This document shows positions 39,380 to 42,327 of a stretch of DNA of 42,327 nt, piece by piece; within the stretch, counting starts at the first letter, position 1; every line of letters begins with the position of its first letter. The notes under the pieces were generated by a model. That model was not told where the DNA came from, did not search any database, and was given only the letters and a program-made list of their open reading frames with translations. A program made the position numbers and the translations under genes. This DNA comes from Stentor coeruleus (lineage: Eukaryota > Ciliophora > Heterotrichea > Heterotrichida > Stentoridae). The stretch spans positions 1-42,327 of the forward strand of contig MPUH01000635.1 of NCBI GenBank assembly GCA_001970955.1, read 5' to 3'.

Positions 39380-40555
39380 GTTATTTAATGTTTTAATATC
39401 TATTTGCTGAAGTAGTTTAATTAAAGCTAAATGATATAATTATTAACATAATACAATCAATTCTTCATTATAAGATTGCCCACTATAGTAATTCTTCTTT
39501 ATAAGTAAAGTTTTCTGTTAGTAAAGAGAAAATGCTTTCAACTCTCTGCAAGCTAAAAATAATAAATCTAAAAATTGCAAAGAAAAACCAATTGCTAAAT
39601 ATTTAAGATATATTTACAGTCGTATAGATGTGATATACTTAGAAAATAAACATGGTGTAGTTAATAATAGTTTACTCAGAAATGCAACTCTCAAAATTTA
39701 CAGAATAAATTCAGCAATAGCAAGAAAAGAGTTGCATAAAATGCATGCCATAAGAAAGTTTACATGGAAGAGATGACTATGATGAATTTAAAATATTTTG
39801 AAGCATAACTTGTAGCTATAATATATGATTAATTTTTATAAAGTAAAATTTAACTTGTGTTAAACCCTTTTTCTTTTCTTTTCGTTTGATTATTTCTGTC
39901 TAAAATTTCTTCCATTCTAATTGATCGATTTTTTCAGCTTTTCAGTCTTTCAAAATTCTTGAGTTTATCGCCAGCAAGATTTTTTCCTTTTAGAATTTTG
40001 CATATGCTTGCATTTTTAAACTGAAATAATTATCTTTATATAGGGTAAAATTATCTGATTTATAGTTTATAATAAGCTATGAAATATTTAGTTATAATTT
40101 TTAAAGGCTTAGTTCTAATTGTTTTCGCTTAAGTCAATTGTAGAATTTATTAAAAAATAAGAATAAGCAATTGATTTTAATTAAACTTTATTTGATATAA
40201 TCTATTTAAAATTCTGTGAAAATTAACATTGTTAAATATATATAACATAATCTATGTTTTATGAAACTCGTTAATTTCTATATTTAAAAGCTAAATAATC
40301 ACTATCATCTCTAGAATCATAATATTCGTATATTCTACTCGAAAATCTATTTATCTTAAAAAAATCCAAAATATACTTACTCACTCCCCCAATAAAAATT
40401 AAAAATCCTTCCCAACTTTATTAAATCATCACAAAATACTATCAAAAATCTTGCATCCAAAAATTCCTTACTAAATTATGCTATATCATATTATCCTATA
40501 TCATATTATCTTAAAAAGTAATCTCAGAAATTTATATTATCATTTATTAATAAAA
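39380..40555. other. Intergenic with a possible coding remnant and one repeat copy
   Basis: Contains repeat copy A (39882-40084). At 39525-39776 (plus) a frame is open for 83 codons to TGA. It reads like protein (KYLRYIYSRIDVIYLENKHG, ARKELHKMHAIRKFTWKR), but the only ATG is near the end and a stop precedes it. It may be a gene remnant or an unrecognised exon. A 15-bp tandem (CTATATCATATTATC twice) lies at about 40481-40510 upstream of the arrestin start. Confidence 0.4.
39882..40084 (+). repeat. Dispersed direct repeat, copy A (~203 bp)
   Basis: Nearly the same ~200 bases occur at 42131-42327, with roughly 90 % identity by eye and small indels, in the same orientation ~2.24 kb away. The arrestin-like gene lies between. 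On the minus strand both copies carry short coding-like stretches with several stops, so the unit may derive from an old gene. Confidence 0.9.
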
Positions 40556-41855
40556 ATGTTTACAGCCTCAGCTAAATACACCCAAATGGGAGAAATAAGT
40601 GTGCAGCTAGAAAATAACTCTTATATGGAAGGTGAAATAATATCAGGATTTATGCAAATTTCTTTAGCAGCTGCAATCCCTCCTTGTTATTTAGAATTTC
40701 AATTCAAAGGTAAAGAATTTGTTAACATTAATCATGTGGCAAGAAGGGTTGAAAAGTTCCAACCTCAAGGAAATCTTATTAAATCATTAATTTGTAAAGT
40801 AAGATAGGAAGTGATGAAATGGGACAATCCATTATTACCTGGCAGTTACAGCATACCTTTTTCATTTCAGATGCCACCAGGAATAAATGGGACCTTTATT
40901 TTTTCAGAACGGCGTATAAGAGTTAGGGTCTATTATACTGTGCATGGAAAACTAATAAGTCCAAATGATAACCTAAAAGGAAAAACTAAGTTCCAAATTT
41001 ACCAAAGACCAACCGAAATGCGTACTAATATCAGCATTGCCAAGAAGTCTAAATTTTCAACTTGGTGTTGTTTTTCACAAGGTGTGGTTGGTTTGCAGAT
41101 TTACTGGGCTAAGGATACTTATTTACCTAATCAGCTTATTGAATACTTGCTTGAAGTAGACAATTCTCAAAGTAAACTACGAATAAACAGGTTCTCAGCT
41201 AGGCTTTTCTACAGTTTACGTGTAGAAAGCAGCAATAATTCATATAGCTTTCATACAGCAACCCTTCTTACAACCGATTATGATAGACAGGTTCAGCCTG
41301 GAGAAAAAGCTGTAGGACAAGACGCGATAAAAATGCAATTAAGCCTAATGAGCATACGAGAAAAGTTATCAGAATTGCATACATATCACGGATTACATGC
41401 TTATTGTGATTTACTAATCGAAGTTAAAGCCCATACAAATGGAAATCTTATGTGTTGTGGAGATAACATAGGAATAACAACAAGGTTTATTATTGTCCCA
41501 AACTACGTTTCTTCTAAGACAATTGCTCAGCCTCCCGAAGGATGGAATCCTCATGTTTACCCACAAGTTCATTTGATTTATGAAAATGGCTAACCTCCCG
41601 AAAGGATGGAATCCTCATGTTTACCCACAAGTTCATTTGATTTATGATAAAAAATATGAAGTTGAAGGTTTAATGCAAGGAGCAACTGCTTGGCAAAATC
41701 AAGGAGGATATATGCAGGTTACCAATGATGTACCTAAATATAATCAGGTTGCAGCGAACACTGGTCAAGGTGGATTTGTGATTCCTGTTAAAGCTCCGAG
41801 TTATGAAGAAATTGTTAATGCAACTTCTATTGATCCATATCATGGAGTTAAGTAA
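40556..41855 (+). CDS. Arrestin-like protein, interrupted
   Basis: The ATG at 40556 is used; an upstream in-frame extension is low-complexity. The first ~85 residues match an arrestin N domain (ISVQLENNSYMEGEIISGFM, YLEFQFKGKE). The same frame then continues past an in-frame TAG (40805-40807) into LLPGSYSIPFSFQMPPGI, the signature beta-strand of arrestins, and a C domain (VGLQIYWAKDTYLPNQLIEYLLEVDNSQS; LHTYHGLHAYCDLLIEVKA). Near the end a 63-bp segment is duplicated (41531-41593; 41594 on), with a one-base difference. The frame stops at TAA 41591-41593, and a second frame continues to 41855 with a further ~70 residues. Arrestins are cytosolic adaptors of receptors and endocytic cargo. Two breaks suggest a pseudogene, an undetected intron or readthrough, or assembly errors. 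Confidence 0.75.
41531..41650. repeat. Imperfect ~55-63-bp tandem duplication in the arrestin tail
   Basis: The first copy begins at 41531 and the second at 41594; they share ~55 bases encoding GWNPHVYPQVHLIY. The second copy has one extra A (GAAAGG versus GAAGG), and the 3' ends diverge, shifting the frame. Confidence 0.85.
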
Positions 41856-42130
41856 GATTAGAAATTAGGTTTTAGATTTTGCGGTTTGTTTTAAGAAAAT
41901 TAGTAGGATTTTAAATGATTTTTAATAAAGTTATATAAATTTAGAAAGGAGATGCTATGCAGAATAGCTTTTTACACAAATCATGAAATAGAAATGCTGA
42001 TGCATGACTGAAATAGTCTAAATAAATTATGAATAGTAACTGCTAGTGCATTCAGTTTGTATTTCATTTTTTCCTTCAATTTTAGTCTTGCAACTATTCT
42101 GATTATGCCATTGTCTACAGATGTTTTGTC
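41856..42130. other. Downstream flank of the arrestin-like gene
   Basis: AT-rich spacer between the end of the arrestin-like gene and repeat copy B; no gene seen. Confidence 0.4.
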
Positions 42131-42327
42131 TCGTTTGATTTTTTGTCTAAAATTTCTTCCATTCTAATTGATCGATTTTCATTTTTTCATCTTCAAAATT
42201 TTTGAGTTTATTGCCAGCAAGATTTTTTCTTTTTAGAATTTTGCACATGCTTGCATTTTTAAACTGAAATAATTATCTTTATATGGGGTAAAGTTATCTG
42301 ATTTATAGTTTATAATAAGCTATGAAA
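42131..42327 (+). repeat. Dispersed direct repeat, copy B (~197 bp, reaches window end)
   Basis: Second copy of the repeat at 39882-40084, same orientation. It runs into the end of the window, so its true length is unknown and may continue. Confidence 0.9.

Noticed and set aside
1..42327. CRISPR array, transposase, integrase, rRNA or telomere repeats
   Set aside because: None seen on either strand; the repeats found are single pairs, mostly assembly scars.

Overview
The window looks like macronuclear DNA of a heterotrich ciliate, most likely Stentor or a close relative. The DNA is AT-rich (roughly 70 % by eye). Genes are short and nearly all intronless. TAA, TAG and TGA all end recognisable genes, so the standard genetic code fits, unlike most ciliates. 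The one intron that can be demonstrated (37074-37088) is exactly 15 nt, a size that is a hallmark of Stentor-type heterotrichs. Ciliary, TPR/IQ and PH-kinase proteins and a tRNA-Tyr with a tiny intron agree with this. The species assignment is inference; no database was searched.

Layout. 1-4.2 kb holds a membrane protein, a 50-residue mini-gene and two tail-overlapping hypothetical genes. 4.2-9.6 kb is mostly gene-poor and contains one C2H2 zinc-finger gene damaged by an assembly join. 9.6-11.1 kb is a decayed EF-hand/PH/kinase gene (CDPK7-like order), followed by tRNA-Tyr at 11.4 kb. 12.5-20.3 kb, all on the minus strand, holds a basic hypothetical protein, a small lysine-rich protein, a TPR/IQ protein, an intact PH-kinase and NDUFAF5. 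21.2-26.6 kb holds a coiled-coil protein, a LITAF-like zinc protein, a TPR protein and a phosphofructokinase with a membrane anchor. 26.9 kb is a MORN-repeat pseudogene. 27.4-33.7 kb is a dense cluster: a CFAP99-like protein, several small hypotheticals, a longin-like protein, a PH + C92-peptidase-like protein and ribosomal protein eS21. 34.6-38.6 kb holds a kinase-RING-IBR fusion, the 15-nt-intron gene and a divergent ureohydrolase. 40.5-41.9 kb holds an interrupted arrestin-like gene flanked by two ~200-bp direct repeats.

The genes do not form an operon or a defined pathway; this is an ordinary mosaic of housekeeping genes (eS21, PFK, NDUFAF5, tRNA), signalling genes (kinases, arrestin, PH proteins) and cilium-related genes. 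The most unusual coding content is the protein kinase joined to a RING-H2 plus IBR-like zinc module. Next are the N-terminally anchored PFK, the PH + permuted-papain protein and a ureohydrolase lacking expected metal ligands. Three single-N joins are each flanked by duplicated contig ends and are assembly scars; two further tandem duplications without an N break reading frames and may be of the same kind.
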